This document shows, one piece after another, positions 1 through 5,990 of a stretch of 15,184 nucleotides of DNA; the first letter of the stretch is position 1, and every line of letters starts with the position of its first letter. A program made the position numbers and the translations under genes. Where the stretch lies: contig JAEDOK010000032.1 of assembly GCA_016302005.1 (NCBI GenBank), positions 1 through 15,184 of the forward strand, read 5' to 3'. The stretch is from Oscillospiraceae bacterium (GTDB taxonomy: Bacteria > Bacillota_A > Clostridia > Oscillospirales > Oscillospiraceae). Under the pieces are notes generated by a model, which saw only the letters and a list, made by a program, of their open reading frames with translations, was not told the origin of the DNA and did no database searches.

Positions 1-50
1 CTGTTTTCGTGCGCCCTTTTCGGGATGGTACTTAAATCACAGTGTTTCAA
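1..50 (-). CDS. Start of an unidentified gene running off the left edge (partial)
   Basis: A reading frame opens at a TTG codon (48-50) and stays open to base 1, giving MKHCDLSTIPKRAHEN. The TTG is preceded at 7-base spacing by a strong ribosome binding site (AAGGAGAG, minus strand, about 58-65), and a sigma-A-type promoter lies about 90 bases further upstream. No ATG or GTG gives an open frame here; the nearby GTG hits a stop after one codon. The 16 visible residues are too few to recognise a family, so I assign no function. The call rests on the promoter, the ribosome binding site and the open frame together. It would fall if the frame closed just beyond the window edge. Confidence 0.45.
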   Translation of the reverse strand, partial: MKHCDLSTIPKRAHEN

Positions 51-77
51 ACTTTCTCTCCTTTTAATAGAAATCGC

Positions 78-95
78 CCTCTGCAAAAGCAGAGG
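78..95 (-). promoter_or_regulatory. Small hairpin in the leader of the left-edge gene
   Basis: CCTCTGC and GCAGAGG form a perfect 7-bp stem with a 4-base A (or U) loop. It lies in the predicted 5' leader, between the promoter at 145-173 and the ribosome binding site at about 58-65. A CCTCTC stretch just upstream on the minus strand could pair with the GGAGAG of the ribosome binding site as an alternative fold. No U-run follows, so it is not a plain terminator. Any regulatory role is inference. Confidence 0.35.
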
Positions 96-144
96 ACGAG
101 AGGATTTGGTAGGATCGCCCCATCGCGTTGCTTCGATTATTTTT

Positions 145-173
145 ACTTTATCACTTTTAAGTGCTAAAGTCAA
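145..173 (-). promoter_or_regulatory. Sigma-A promoter for the left-edge gene, overlapping a palindrome
   Basis: On the minus strand there is a -35 box TTGACT (168-173), a 17-base spacer and a -10 box TAAAGT (145-150). The spacer and the -10 lie inside an inverted repeat at 145-170: arms ACTTTA/TAAAGT, one mismatched pair, then CACTT/AAGTG around a 2-base centre. A palindrome spanning -35 to -10 is the usual place for a repressor operator, so the gene is probably controlled by a dimeric repressor, possibly its own product. The repeat could also form an RNA hairpin, but neither side has a U-run, so a terminator is unlikely. Confidence 0.55.
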
Positions 174-193
174 TAGAAATTTCGTAATATTTC

Positions 194-598
194 CTACTTC
201 GGAAGGACAAAACCGTTCACGCTTGCCTGCGCAACGAGCGTGCCCAGCTCGTCCGTGACCTCGACCGTATATAGCGCGGTCGTTCTGCCCTGTTTGACGC
301 AGCTTGCCTTTGCGATCAGCGTCTTCCCTTTCGCGGTTCCTAAGAAAGAGATATCCGCGTGCAGAGAGATCGTGTCCGTATGCTCGGCAAAGCCGTTGGC
401 GGCAATGGCAGCGGTAAAATCCGCAAGTGTGAAGATCGCACCGCCCATCGGCGTACCGCGCGCATTGCGGTGCTTCTCTAAAAGCGGCATCTCACAGACC
501 GCATACTGCGGCTGTGCTTCCGTGATCGTAATTTCCGCCGCGTCTGTGGCAAAGCGGTCATGGGAAAAGCGTTCTCGAATTTTCTGAATGGTCGGCAT
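194..598 (-). CDS. PaaI-family hotdog-fold thioesterase
   Basis: A 134-residue protein of the size of a single hotdog domain. The segment HRNARGTPMGGAIFTLAD (about residues 43-60) matches the helix and turn of PaaI/YbgC-like acyl-CoA thioesterases, in which this conserved region holds the catalytic pocket. The following beta strands (ISLHADISFLG, LIAKASCV, TALYTVEVTDE, LVAQASVNGFVL) fit the family. The family hydrolyses acyl-CoA thioesters, often aromatic or short-chain, in the cytosol; the substrate here is unknown. The common His before GG is Met in this protein, as I believe it is in many clostridial relatives. The start is supported by GAGGTGAT 4-5 bases upstream. It lies 9 bases after the LTA synthase stop, so the two are probably co-transcribed, although no functional link is known. 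Confidence 0.85.
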   Translation of the reverse strand: MPTIQKIRERFSHDRFATDAAEITITEAQPQYAVCEMPLLEKHRNARGTPMGGAIFTLADFTAAIAANGFAEHTDTISLHADISFLGTAKGKTLIAKASCVKQGRTTALYTVEVTDELGTLVAQASVNGFVLPK

Positions 599-607
599 AC
601 TATCACC

Positions 608-2638
608 TCATGATTGCGCAAACACGAACGGTTTGCTCATACTCAAAATTTCCACTGTATCGGCGGCAGAAACCTGCACGACCGCAACAATATCCTCCGG
701 CGCAAGGACAAGCCCCTCCACAAGCAAGGCTGTATCGGAGAGATAGGTCGTCTCATAGCCGATATCGTTGACATACACAACGCTGTATGGCGTAAAATGC
801 TCGCCTGCCACACGCAGTGCGTCCTCTTCCTGCGTGAGCGCGGTAATGCAGATGTCCTCCACATCAAAGCGCATATCCGTCGGCTGAAGCGGTGCGCTGT
901 TTTCTGCGTAATACTGTTCACCCGAGAGCATGTCATATTCCAGCACCTCGAGCGCCTGCTGATACGCGGCGCTGTCGTCACCTGCGTAATCATAGCTCTG
1001 ATGCAGGCGGAAGATCGCGCCTTCATGAATGCCGCACAGATCCATGACATAAGCGCCGAGCTGGTAGGTTTGCAGATCACGCTTCCCGTTTTCCGCAAGG
1101 GGGAAATTCGACCAGATCACATACTCCGTCGTCTGCGTGCTGCCATAGGACAGCTCCTCCTGTTGGAAATTAAAGCTCGGCAGATGATCACCGTAAAACA
1201 CAACTACGGTCGGTTCATCAAAATCCAGAAGTGCCTGCGTCAGCTCCGCGACAAAGGCATCGCACTCCTTTAACTGATAGAGATAGTATTCCAAGCCGTT
1301 TTTCCGTTCCTCATCCTCCATGCCCGCTACACCTATGACCTGCGCGTCAGGAAGCGGTTCACTTGGATATTTTCCATGCGGCTGCACAGAGACGGCAAAG
1401 ACAAGATCCTTCTCCTCCGTCGCGGTCAGCGCCTTGCAGATCTCGCCCGTCAGTACGCTGTCCTTCGCCCAACCGCGCGGATTGTATTCCACGCCATTCA
1501 TGTATTCCAGCGATGTAAAGGTTTGAAAGCCGAGATTGGCATAGACAATATGGCGGTCATAAAAGGTCGCATTATTATTATGGACAGCGTGGGTCGCATA
1601 ACCGAGCTGTGCAAGGGTAAAGGCAATGGACTCAGATGCGGTGGAATTGACAATGGTCATATAGGGGTATTCCCCCACGCCGAAGTGATTCAGATTCATT
1701 CCCGTCAGAATCTCAAATTCCGTGTTCGCCGTGCCAGCGCCGACACAGGGAACGGACAGCAGCCCACTTGGGTGCTCCGCCTTTAGCGCCTCAAAATTCG
1801 GCACGGGATTCTCCGAGAAATGCAGGTTATTCAGGTAATTCGCGTCAAAGAATGATTCGAGCTGCACAAAAATGATATTCGGGGTATCCGCTTTTGTCTG
1901 CGGCAGGTCTCGCTGTGTGTCGATGATCTCCTCGACCTCGTGCGGAGAATAGCCCTCCGGCTCGTCCACGCCGCCTGTGACCAAGCTTGCGGAAAAGCAA
2001 TAGACAAAGCCGTTTTCATGATACGCGCGGGGCAGGCTGGAAAACGCATTCGTCTCGTCTAAAACATCAATGCGCACAAAAAGAGCGGTCAGCAGAAGCA
2101 GAGAAAGCGCGGCAAGCAAAACCGTCACAAAAGAAAAACACGGTGTACACGGGAACTTCTTCGCACGCGCCCAGAAAAAGAAGATCAGTCCGAGGAGGGC
2201 AGAGATCCCCAAAATCAGGAAAAGCAGCTCTATGCGGCTGAGATACTTTTCAAAGATATCCCGAACGGATGCCATCAGCCAAATATCAGACGCAGTCAGC
2301 GGCATGGAGCGGAAGGTCAGCAGGATAAAGTCCGTTACGGCAAGCCCGAACCAAACCGCAGCAAGCAGCAAAAACCAAAAGCGGCGCTTTGGGAAAAGCA
2401 GCGAGAAGGACAAAACGGTGAAGATCAGAAAAGCGCCGTAGAGAAACACCCATGGCTTTCCGATGCAAAAAGACAAGGTGTCAAACAGAGAACGCCGCGC
2501 CAGCAGCTCGATCGCACCGTTCAGGAGCACAGAAAACACAAAGTACAGAGACACGATGCGATAATTCTCACGATTCCATTGTTTTTTCAATTTTTCCGCA
2601 GAAAAATACGCCCGAATCCGCAAAACGCTGCTCACCAT
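608..2638 (-). CDS. Lipoteichoic acid synthase-like phosphoglycerol transferase (sulfatase fold) with C-terminal IPT/TIG-like domain
   Basis: A 676-residue membrane enzyme. Five hydrophobic segments (about residues 28-46, 63-83, 87-108, 137-156, 168-189) precede an extracellular alkaline-phosphatase/sulfatase-fold domain (about 252-560), the LtaS architecture. Motifs match the LtaS metal and catalytic residues: Glu261 in IIFVQLESF, Thr303 in GAGTANTEFEILTG as the likely nucleophile, His421 in VQPHGKYP, and Asp484-His485 in FYGDHLPSF. The family moves glycerol-phosphate from phosphatidylglycerol to a growing polymer or related glycan outside the cell. Beyond the catalytic domain, residues about 588-672 form an extra module (LRVAGEHFTPYSVVYVND, then TTYLSDTALLVEG) that looks like an IPT/TIG beta-sandwich. 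The ATG at 2636-2638 follows GAGGAAGGG closely; the GTG in the next codon is better spaced and is an alternative start. Confidence 0.9.
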   Translation of the reverse strand: MVSSVLRIRAYFSAEKLKKQWNRENYRIVSLYFVFSVLLNGAIELLARRSLFDTLSFCIGKPWVFLYGAFLIFTVLSFSLLFPKRRFWFLLLAAVWFGLAVTDFILLTFRSMPLTASDIWLMASVRDIFEKYLSRIELLFLILGISALLGLIFFFWARAKKFPCTPCFSFVTVLLAALSLLLLTALFVRIDVLDETNAFSSLPRAYHENGFVYCFSASLVTGGVDEPEGYSPHEVEEIIDTQRDLPQTKADTPNIIFVQLESFFDANYLNNLHFSENPVPNFEALKAEHPSGLLSVPCVGAGTANTEFEILTGMNLNHFGVGEYPYMTIVNSTASESIAFTLAQLGYATHAVHNNNATFYDRHIVYANLGFQTFTSLEYMNGVEYNPRGWAKDSVLTGEICKALTATEEKDLVFAVSVQPHGKYPSEPLPDAQVIGVAGMEDEERKNGLEYYLYQLKECDAFVAELTQALLDFDEPTVVVFYGDHLPSFNFQQEELSYGSTQTTEYVIWSNFPLAENGKRDLQTYQLGAYVMDLCGIHEGAIFRLHQSYDYAGDDSAAYQQALEVLEYDMLSGEQYYAENSAPLQPTDMRFDVEDICITALTQEEDALRVAGEHFTPYSVVYVNDIGYETTYLSDTALLVEGLVLAPEDIVAVVQVSAADTVEILSMSKPFVFAQS

Positions 2639-2657
2639 CCCTTCCTCATTACTTTAC

Positions 2658-2685
2658 AGTATACCAGCTTACGAAAAAAATGCAA
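2658..2685 (-). promoter_or_regulatory. Extended -10 promoter for the LTA synthase operon
   Basis: On the minus strand: -35 TTGCAT (2680-2685), a 16-base spacer and an extended -10 TGGTATACT (TATACT at 2658-2663). Transcription would start near 2651, giving a very short leader of about 13 bases before the ATG at 2636-2638, with the ribosome binding site just inside it. Confidence 0.65.
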
Positions 2686-2696
2686 CTGCTTTTTCA

Positions 2697-2721
2697 AAAA
2701 CACAAATTAGATTCGTGTTTT
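2697..2721 (+). promoter_or_regulatory. 25-bp imperfect palindrome between the divergent promoters (candidate operator)
   Basis: The arms AAAACAC (2697-2703) and GTGTTTT (2715-2721), plus inner arms AAT and ATT around a TAG centre, pair at 10 of 11 positions. The right arm ends 2 bases before the -35 box of the cobW promoter (2724-2729), and the left arm lies 11 bases upstream of the LTA-synthase -35. The size and A/T-rich arms suit a dimeric repressor such as a Fur/Zur-type protein, which would fit a metal-chaperone operon. It does not closely match the Bacillus Zur consensus, so the regulator is inferred only from context. Confidence 0.45.
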
Positions 2722-2723
2722 GC

Positions 2724-2752
2724 TTGCGGAATTTGGAAAATTGTGTTATAAT
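2724..2752 (+). promoter_or_regulatory. Extended -10 promoter for the cobW operon
   Basis: -35 TTGCGG (2724-2729), a 17-base spacer and an extended -10 TGTTATAAT (consensus TATAAT at 2747-2752). Transcription would start near 2759, leaving a leader of about 80 bases before the ATG at 2839. Confidence 0.75.
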
Positions 2753-2772
2753 ATATGTTTAGAGATTCCCTA

Positions 2773-2805
2773 CGACAAAGAATCCGCCAAATTGGCGGCA
2801 GGTCG
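2773..2805 (+). promoter_or_regulatory. Palindrome and possible structured leader upstream of cobW
   Basis: CCGCCAA-A-TTGGCGG (2784-2798) is a 15-base palindrome inside the predicted 5' leader. CGAC (2773-2776) and GTCG (2802-2805) could close an outer helix around it, giving a small stem-loop about 13 bases before the ribosome binding site GGAAAGGAAG (2818-2827). It could be a second operator or a translational control element. I cannot match it to a known riboswitch. Confidence 0.3.
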
Positions 2806-2838
2806 AGAGTTATCATTGGAAAGGAAGCATAGAAACTT

Positions 2839-4035
2839 ATGACCACAATCGATATTTTTTCCGGTTTTTTGGGTGCGGGCAAGACCACGCTGATCAAGAA
2901 AATGATTCGTGAGGCGTATGCCGGCGAACAGATTGTGCTGATCGAAAACGAATTCGGTGAGATCGGCATTGACGGCGGTTTCATGAAGGATGCAGGCATT
3001 CAGGTCAATGAAATGAATTCCGGCTGCATCTGCTGCTCCCTCGTCGGCGATTTCGGCAAGGCGCTGCAGCAGGTCATCTCCGAGTATCACCCCGACCGCA
3101 TCCTCATCGAGCCGTCCGGTGTCGGTAAGCTCAGTGATGTGATCGGCGCCGTGCAGCGCGTTGCGACGGAAGAAGTGCAGCTCGGCTGCTTCGTGACCGT
3201 TGCCGACGCGACCAAGTGCAAGGTATATCTGAAGAACTTCGGCGAATTCTACTCCAACCAGATCGAGACAGCTTCTGCCATCATCCTCAGCCGCACTGCG
3301 ACGATCTCCGACGAAAAGTTAGACACCGCAATTTCTCTGCTGCGGGAACACAACGACAAAGCCGTCATTATCACGACCCCGTGGGAGCAGCTCGACGGCA
3401 AGCAGATCTTAGAGGCTATGCAGCATCAGCATTCTCTGACGGACGAGCTTTCCGAGATGATCGAGCACGCCCGCGCACAGGAGGAAGACGAGGACAACTG
3501 CTGCTGCCATCATGATCATGAGTATGCGCATCACCATCACGACCATGACGAGGAACACGAGCATCATCATGACCATGACGAGCATTGCCACCATGACCAC
3601 GATGAAGAACATGCGCATCATCACGAGCATGACGAGCATTGCCATCATGACCACGATGGGGAGCATGCGCATCATCACGACCATGACGAGCACTGCCACC
3701 ACGACCACGGCGAGGAGCACGAGCACCACCATCATCACCATCATCACGGGCATGATGCCGACGAGATCTTCCAAAGCTGGGGCGTTGAGACGCACAAGAA
3801 ATTTACCGCAGAGGAGATCAAAGCGGCGCTCTCCGCCCTCGATAACGAGGAGGTCTACGGGATTGTCCTGCGCGCCAAGGGCATCGTACAGGCAGCGGAC
3901 GGCACCTGGCTGCATTTTGACCATGTACCGGGCGAAATGGATGTCAGAAGCGGCACCGCAGAGGTCACCGGCAGATTGTGCGTGATCGGTTCAAAGCTGA
4001 ACGAAGCCGCCGTTGCCGCCCTGTTCGGTGTGTAA
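2839..4035 (+). CDS. CobW/COG0523-family metal-chaperone GTPase with long His-rich metal-binding region
   Basis: A 398-residue G3E GTPase. Walker A is GFLGAGKT (residues 9-16). The COG0523 signature CxCC is CICC (63-66) and is expected to bind the delivered metal. EPSGVGK (91-97) fits the family's switch region, and SRT at 151-153 replaces the usual NKxD base-recognition motif. Residues 221-304 are almost pure His, Asp, Glu and Cys, including three 18-residue repeats. A CobW C-terminal domain follows (about 308-398, with VLRAKGIV and WLHFDHVPG). Members insert zinc, cobalt or other metals into target proteins in the cytosol; the His tail suggests metal storage or hand-off. Zinc is the most likely metal by family precedent, but that is inference. 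The start has AAGGAAG upstream at a somewhat long 11-base spacing. The stop directly abuts the ribosome binding site of the next gene. Confidence 0.9.
   Translation: MTTIDIFSGFLGAGKTTLIKKMIREAYAGEQIVLIENEFGEIGIDGGFMKDAGIQVNEMNSGCICCSLVGDFGKALQQVISEYHPDRILIEPSGVGKLSDVIGAVQRVATEEVQLGCFVTVADATKCKVYLKNFGEFYSNQIETASAIILSRTATISDEKLDTAISLLREHNDKAVIITTPWEQLDGKQILEAMQHQHSLTDELSEMIEHARAQEEDEDNCCCHHDHEYAHHHHDHDEEHEHHHDHDEHCHHDHDEEHAHHHEHDEHCHHDHDGEHAHHHDHDEHCHHDHGEEHEHHHHHHHHGHDADEIFQSWGVETHKKFTAEEIKAALSALDNEEVYGIVLRAKGIVQAADGTWLHFDHVPGEMDVRSGTAEVTGRLCVIGSKLNEAAVAALFGV
3565..3726 (+). repeat. Three tandem 54-bp coding repeats in the His-rich tail
   Basis: Units at 3565-3618, 3619-3672 and 3673-3726 each encode 18 residues of the pattern HHxHDEHCHHDHxxEHxH, with one Cys per unit at the same place. 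They differ at a few codons (for example D/E, D/G, A/E), including silent changes, so they are not fresh copies. A partial, His-rich lead-in (about 3508-3564) and a poly-His end (about 3727-3750) flank them. Tandem in-frame repeats of this kind could gain or lose units and so change metal capacity. Confidence 0.9.
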
Positions 4036-4047
4036 GGAGGAATGGCA

Positions 4048-4983
4048 ATGCCGATTCCGGTCTATGCGTTTACCGGCTTTTTAGATGCCGGAAAAACAAA
4101 ATTCATTCAGGAGACGCTGTGTGACACCCGCTTTAACGCAGGCGAGCGCACCCTTCTGCTCATCTGCGAGGAGGGCGAGGAGGAATACGACATCTCCGCC
4201 TATCCCTATGAGAAGGTGTATCCGGAGGTCATCGAGCAGGATGAGATCACAACGCAGGAGCTTGCCGCCCTTCTGCAAAAGCACCACGCCGAACGCGTGG
4301 TTGTGGAGCTGAACGGAATGCAGCTCGTCGGGGACTTTTATCAAAAGATGCCGCAGGATTGGCAGATTGCGCAGGAGGTCATGTTCGCTGACGGCACGAC
4401 GATCCAAAGCTATAATTCCAACCTCCGTTCGTTGGTGGTGGACAAGCTGTCCGGCTGTGAGATGGTCGTGTTCAACCGTCTGCCGGTCGGCACGGATATC
4501 ATGCCGCTGCATAAGCTTGCCCGCGCGCTCAACCGGAGAGTTGGCATCCTCTACGAATACACGGACGGCAAGACGGAATTTGACGAGATTGAAGACCCGC
4601 TCCCCTTTGACATTAACGCCCCCGTGATCGAGATCGCAGACGAGGATTACGCGCTCTGGTTCCGCGACATCAACGAGGAGCCAAAGAAGTACAACGGTAA
4701 GACCGTCCGCTTTAAGGCGCAGGTGGCGCGGTTAAAAAAGGATCGCGACGGCTACTTTGCGCCCGGCCGTTTCGTGATGACCTGCTGCGTGGAGGACATT
4801 CAGTTTATGGGAATGCCCTGCAAGTACGCAAAATCCGCTGAGCTGCACACACGCCAGTGGGTCATGGTGACGGCAACGGTAGAAACGCGATTCCACGCCC
4901 TCTATCGCGGCACCGGTCCGATTTTGACGGCGGTTACCGTCGAGCCTGCCAAGCCCGCTGCCGAAGAGGTCGCGACATTCTGA
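4048..4983 (+). CDS. CobW-like P-loop protein fused to a DUF1980/TIGR03943-like C-terminal domain
   Basis: A 311-residue protein. The N-terminal half begins with a Walker A motif GFLDAGKT (residues 10-17) and looks like a shortened G3E/CobW GTPase; VFNR (141-144) sits where NKxD is expected. The CxCC metal motif of true CobW proteins is absent. The C-terminal part (about 203-300) has GKTVRFKAQV, GRFVMTCCVED (240-250) and a conserved-looking WVMVTATVE strand. This resembles the C-terminal DUF1980 half of TIGR03943 (YcgQ-type) permease-associated proteins, with a Cys-Cys pair. I start it at ATG 4048-4050, seven bases after AGGAGG (4035-4040); the ATG at 4042 is one base from that site and too close. 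It lies 12 bases after cobW, so the two are co-translated neighbours and probably work on the same metal. Exact biochemical role unknown. Confidence 0.8.
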   Translation: MPIPVYAFTGFLDAGKTKFIQETLCDTRFNAGERTLLLICEEGEEEYDISAYPYEKVYPEVIEQDEITTQELAALLQKHHAERVVVELNGMQLVGDFYQKMPQDWQIAQEVMFADGTTIQSYNSNLRSLVVDKLSGCEMVVFNRLPVGTDIMPLHKLARALNRRVGILYEYTDGKTEFDEIEDPLPFDINAPVIEIADEDYALWFRDINEEPKKYNGKTVRFKAQVARLKKDRDGYFAPGRFVMTCCVEDIQFMGMPCKYAKSAELHTRQWVMVTATVETRFHALYRGTGPILTAVTVEPAKPAAEEVATF

Positions 4984-5031
4984 AAACAATAAGTATCCGT
5001 ATGGTGACAATCATACGGATACTTATTGTTT
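4984..5031 (+). terminator. 20-bp perfect hairpin right after the cobW operon (likely terminator)
   Basis: The arms AAACAATAAGTATCCGTATG (4984-5003) and its exact complement (5012-5031) flank an 8-base loop. The hairpin begins on the base after the stop codon. The A-rich 5' arm and T-rich 3' end (TTATTGTTT) allow it to act as an intrinsic terminator, in principle in both directions, although the U-run is not perfect. Confidence 0.6.
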
Positions 5032-5042
5032 ATGTGATACTA

Positions 5043-5076
5043 AAAACCGATTAAAATATTCATTTCAATCGGTTTT
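5043..5076 (+). repeat. Hairpin 2 of the array
   Basis: AAAACCGATT (5043-5052) pairs with AATCGGTTTT (5067-5076), followed inward by one mismatch and a further 4 bp (AAAT with ATTT). The 3' arm ends in TTTT, so it may also terminate. It starts 11 bases after the first hairpin. Confidence 0.7.
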
Positions 5077-5095
5077 CAACGCCGTACCGGCGTTG
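5077..5095 (+). repeat. Hairpin 3 of the array
   Basis: CAACGCCG (5077-5084) and CGGCGTTG (5088-5095) form a perfect, GC-rich 8-bp stem with a 3-base loop. It directly abuts hairpin 2 with no gap. Confidence 0.7.
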
Positions 5096-5096
5096 C

Positions 5097-5130
5097 ATTT
5101 TCGCGATGATAAGGTAAGCATCGCGAAAAT
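5097..5130 (+). repeat. Hairpin 4 of the array
   Basis: ATTTTCGCGATG (5097-5108) pairs perfectly with CATCGCGAAAAT (5119-5130), a 12-bp stem with a 10-base loop. One base separates it from hairpin 3. Confidence 0.75.
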
Positions 5131-5133
5131 ATG

Positions 5134-5209
5134 TCTCGTACCAATCACGATATCGCAATTAAAATGTGCTTTGCACATTTTAATTGGTGATTGGTATGAG
5201 ATCGTTTTT
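5134..5209 (+). repeat. Hairpin 5 of the array, long two-part stem followed by a T-run
   Basis: An inner perfect 14-bp stem (CAATTAAAATGTGC at 5156-5169 with 5173-5186, loop TTT) sits on an outer 15-bp stem (5134-5148 with 5187-5201) that has one position pairing only as G-U. The 5' side alone carries a 7-base bulge (GATATCG, 5149-5155). TTTTT at 5205-5209 follows, so it could terminate plus-strand transcription. It lies between convergent genes and may serve both. Confidence 0.75.
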
Positions 5210-5258
5210 CTGTGTTGCGCGCAGATCAAAAATCCTTTTTCAACAGTGATACAAGCCT

Positions 5259-5990
5259 CTATACTAATTTGCGTGTAGTCAGTTCGGCAAAAGCAGGTAT
5301 GAGTCCAACGCGCAGCGCCAAATTCTGAGAGGCAATATGTGACAGCGCGGTGCCGTAGAATGGAAGCTTCCCTTGCTTGCAGATCTCGTTCGTCAATGCG
5401 GCGAGGGCTGCTTTTGCATAGCCTTTTCCCTCGGAAAAGGAGTTAACGCCCATCTCCCACATCAAATTGCTGTTCGCAGTTGCGCCTGCGACAGCAAGCA
5501 AGGCTCCCTTTTCGTCATAGCACGCGGCGCCGAGAACATCCACAATGTAATCCTCAAAAAGGAAAGCTTCGTCAATCCGTTCATCCGCCTCCAGCGCGGC
5601 GATTTCCACTTTGCCGAGGATTTTTACCGGGTATTCTTCATGAGGCGTGGAAAAGCGCGGCACAAAGAAGATATGCGCCTGATCAATTCCGTATCCGAAT
5701 TCCGCAAGCTTCCGGTCAATGCTGATTAGGCAGCCTGCCTCAAAGCCCCACTGCGCGGAAAGATGCTTTGCCAGCGTTTCCTCGCACCATGATTTCAGCT
5801 CAGGCGCGGCAGTAATGACCAATTTCCCGCGATAGGACAGGATAGAAAGCAGCCCGCAATCGGCTCGCTTCCGCCCGTTGGGATGAAAAGCATATTCCGT
5901 AACGAGTGTATCCGTGTTGAGAAAATCCTCCGCTTTGCAATGATAGTCCCTTGCAAATTGCGTTGCGAGGATGTTATCATATTCCACCAT
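5259..5990 (-). CDS. GNAT-family N-acetyltransferase
   Basis: A 243-residue protein. The C-terminal third has the GNAT acetyl-CoA-binding pattern: a beta strand (LLAVAGATA, about 164-172), WEMGVNSFSEGKGYAKA (178-194) in place of the usual V.P..RG.G.A motif A, and a typical terminal stretch (HIASQNLALRVGLIPA, about 218-233) in which the Asn and adjacent loop match motif B. Residues 1-150 are poorly conserved; such two-part proteins occur among clostridial acetyltransferases. Substrate unknown. The ATG has GAGGTAAGCT just upstream. The gene is separated from the DUF5662 gene by 146 bases, so it may have its own promoter, but I see no convincing one. It converges on the cobW operon across the hairpin array. 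Confidence 0.75.
   Translation of the reverse strand: MVEYDNILATQFARDYHCKAEDFLNTDTLVTEYAFHPNGRKRADCGLLSILSYRGKLVITAAPELKSWCEETLAKHLSAQWGFEAGCLISIDRKLAEFGYGIDQAHIFFVPRFSTPHEEYPVKILGKVEIAALEADERIDEAFLFEDYIVDVLGAACYDEKGALLAVAGATANSNLMWEMGVNSFSEGKGYAKAALAALTNEICKQGKLPFYGTALSHIASQNLALRVGLIPAFAELTTRKLV

Noticed and set aside
145..170. HrcA CIRCE element
   Set aside because: The half sites TTAGCACT and AGTG look similar, but CIRCE needs a 9-base spacer and here the arms are 2 bases apart and one arm is mismatched.
1376..1786. Plus-strand frame of 136 codons opposite the LTA synthase
   Set aside because: Antisense shadow with no start signal or recognisable motif, while the minus frame carries every catalytic residue.
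3409..3924. Long minus-strand open frame (171 codons) opposite the His-rich region
   Set aside because: It is the complement of His/Asp codons (giving Met/Val repeats), has no ribosome binding site and lies fully inside the real cobW gene.
3512..3985. Second plus-strand frame through the repeat, Thr/Ile/Met-rich
   Set aside because: A frame-shifted reading of the CAT/CAC/GAC repeats; the CobW frame has all family motifs.
4042..4047. Earlier ATG start of the second CobW-like gene
   Set aside because: It is one base from the AGGAGG site, too close for initiation; the ATG at 4048 is seven bases away.
4984..5209. CRISPR array, integron attC site or transposon ends
   Set aside because: The hairpins differ in sequence and length, there are no regular spacers, no integrase, Cas or transposase gene, and no flanking terminal repeats.
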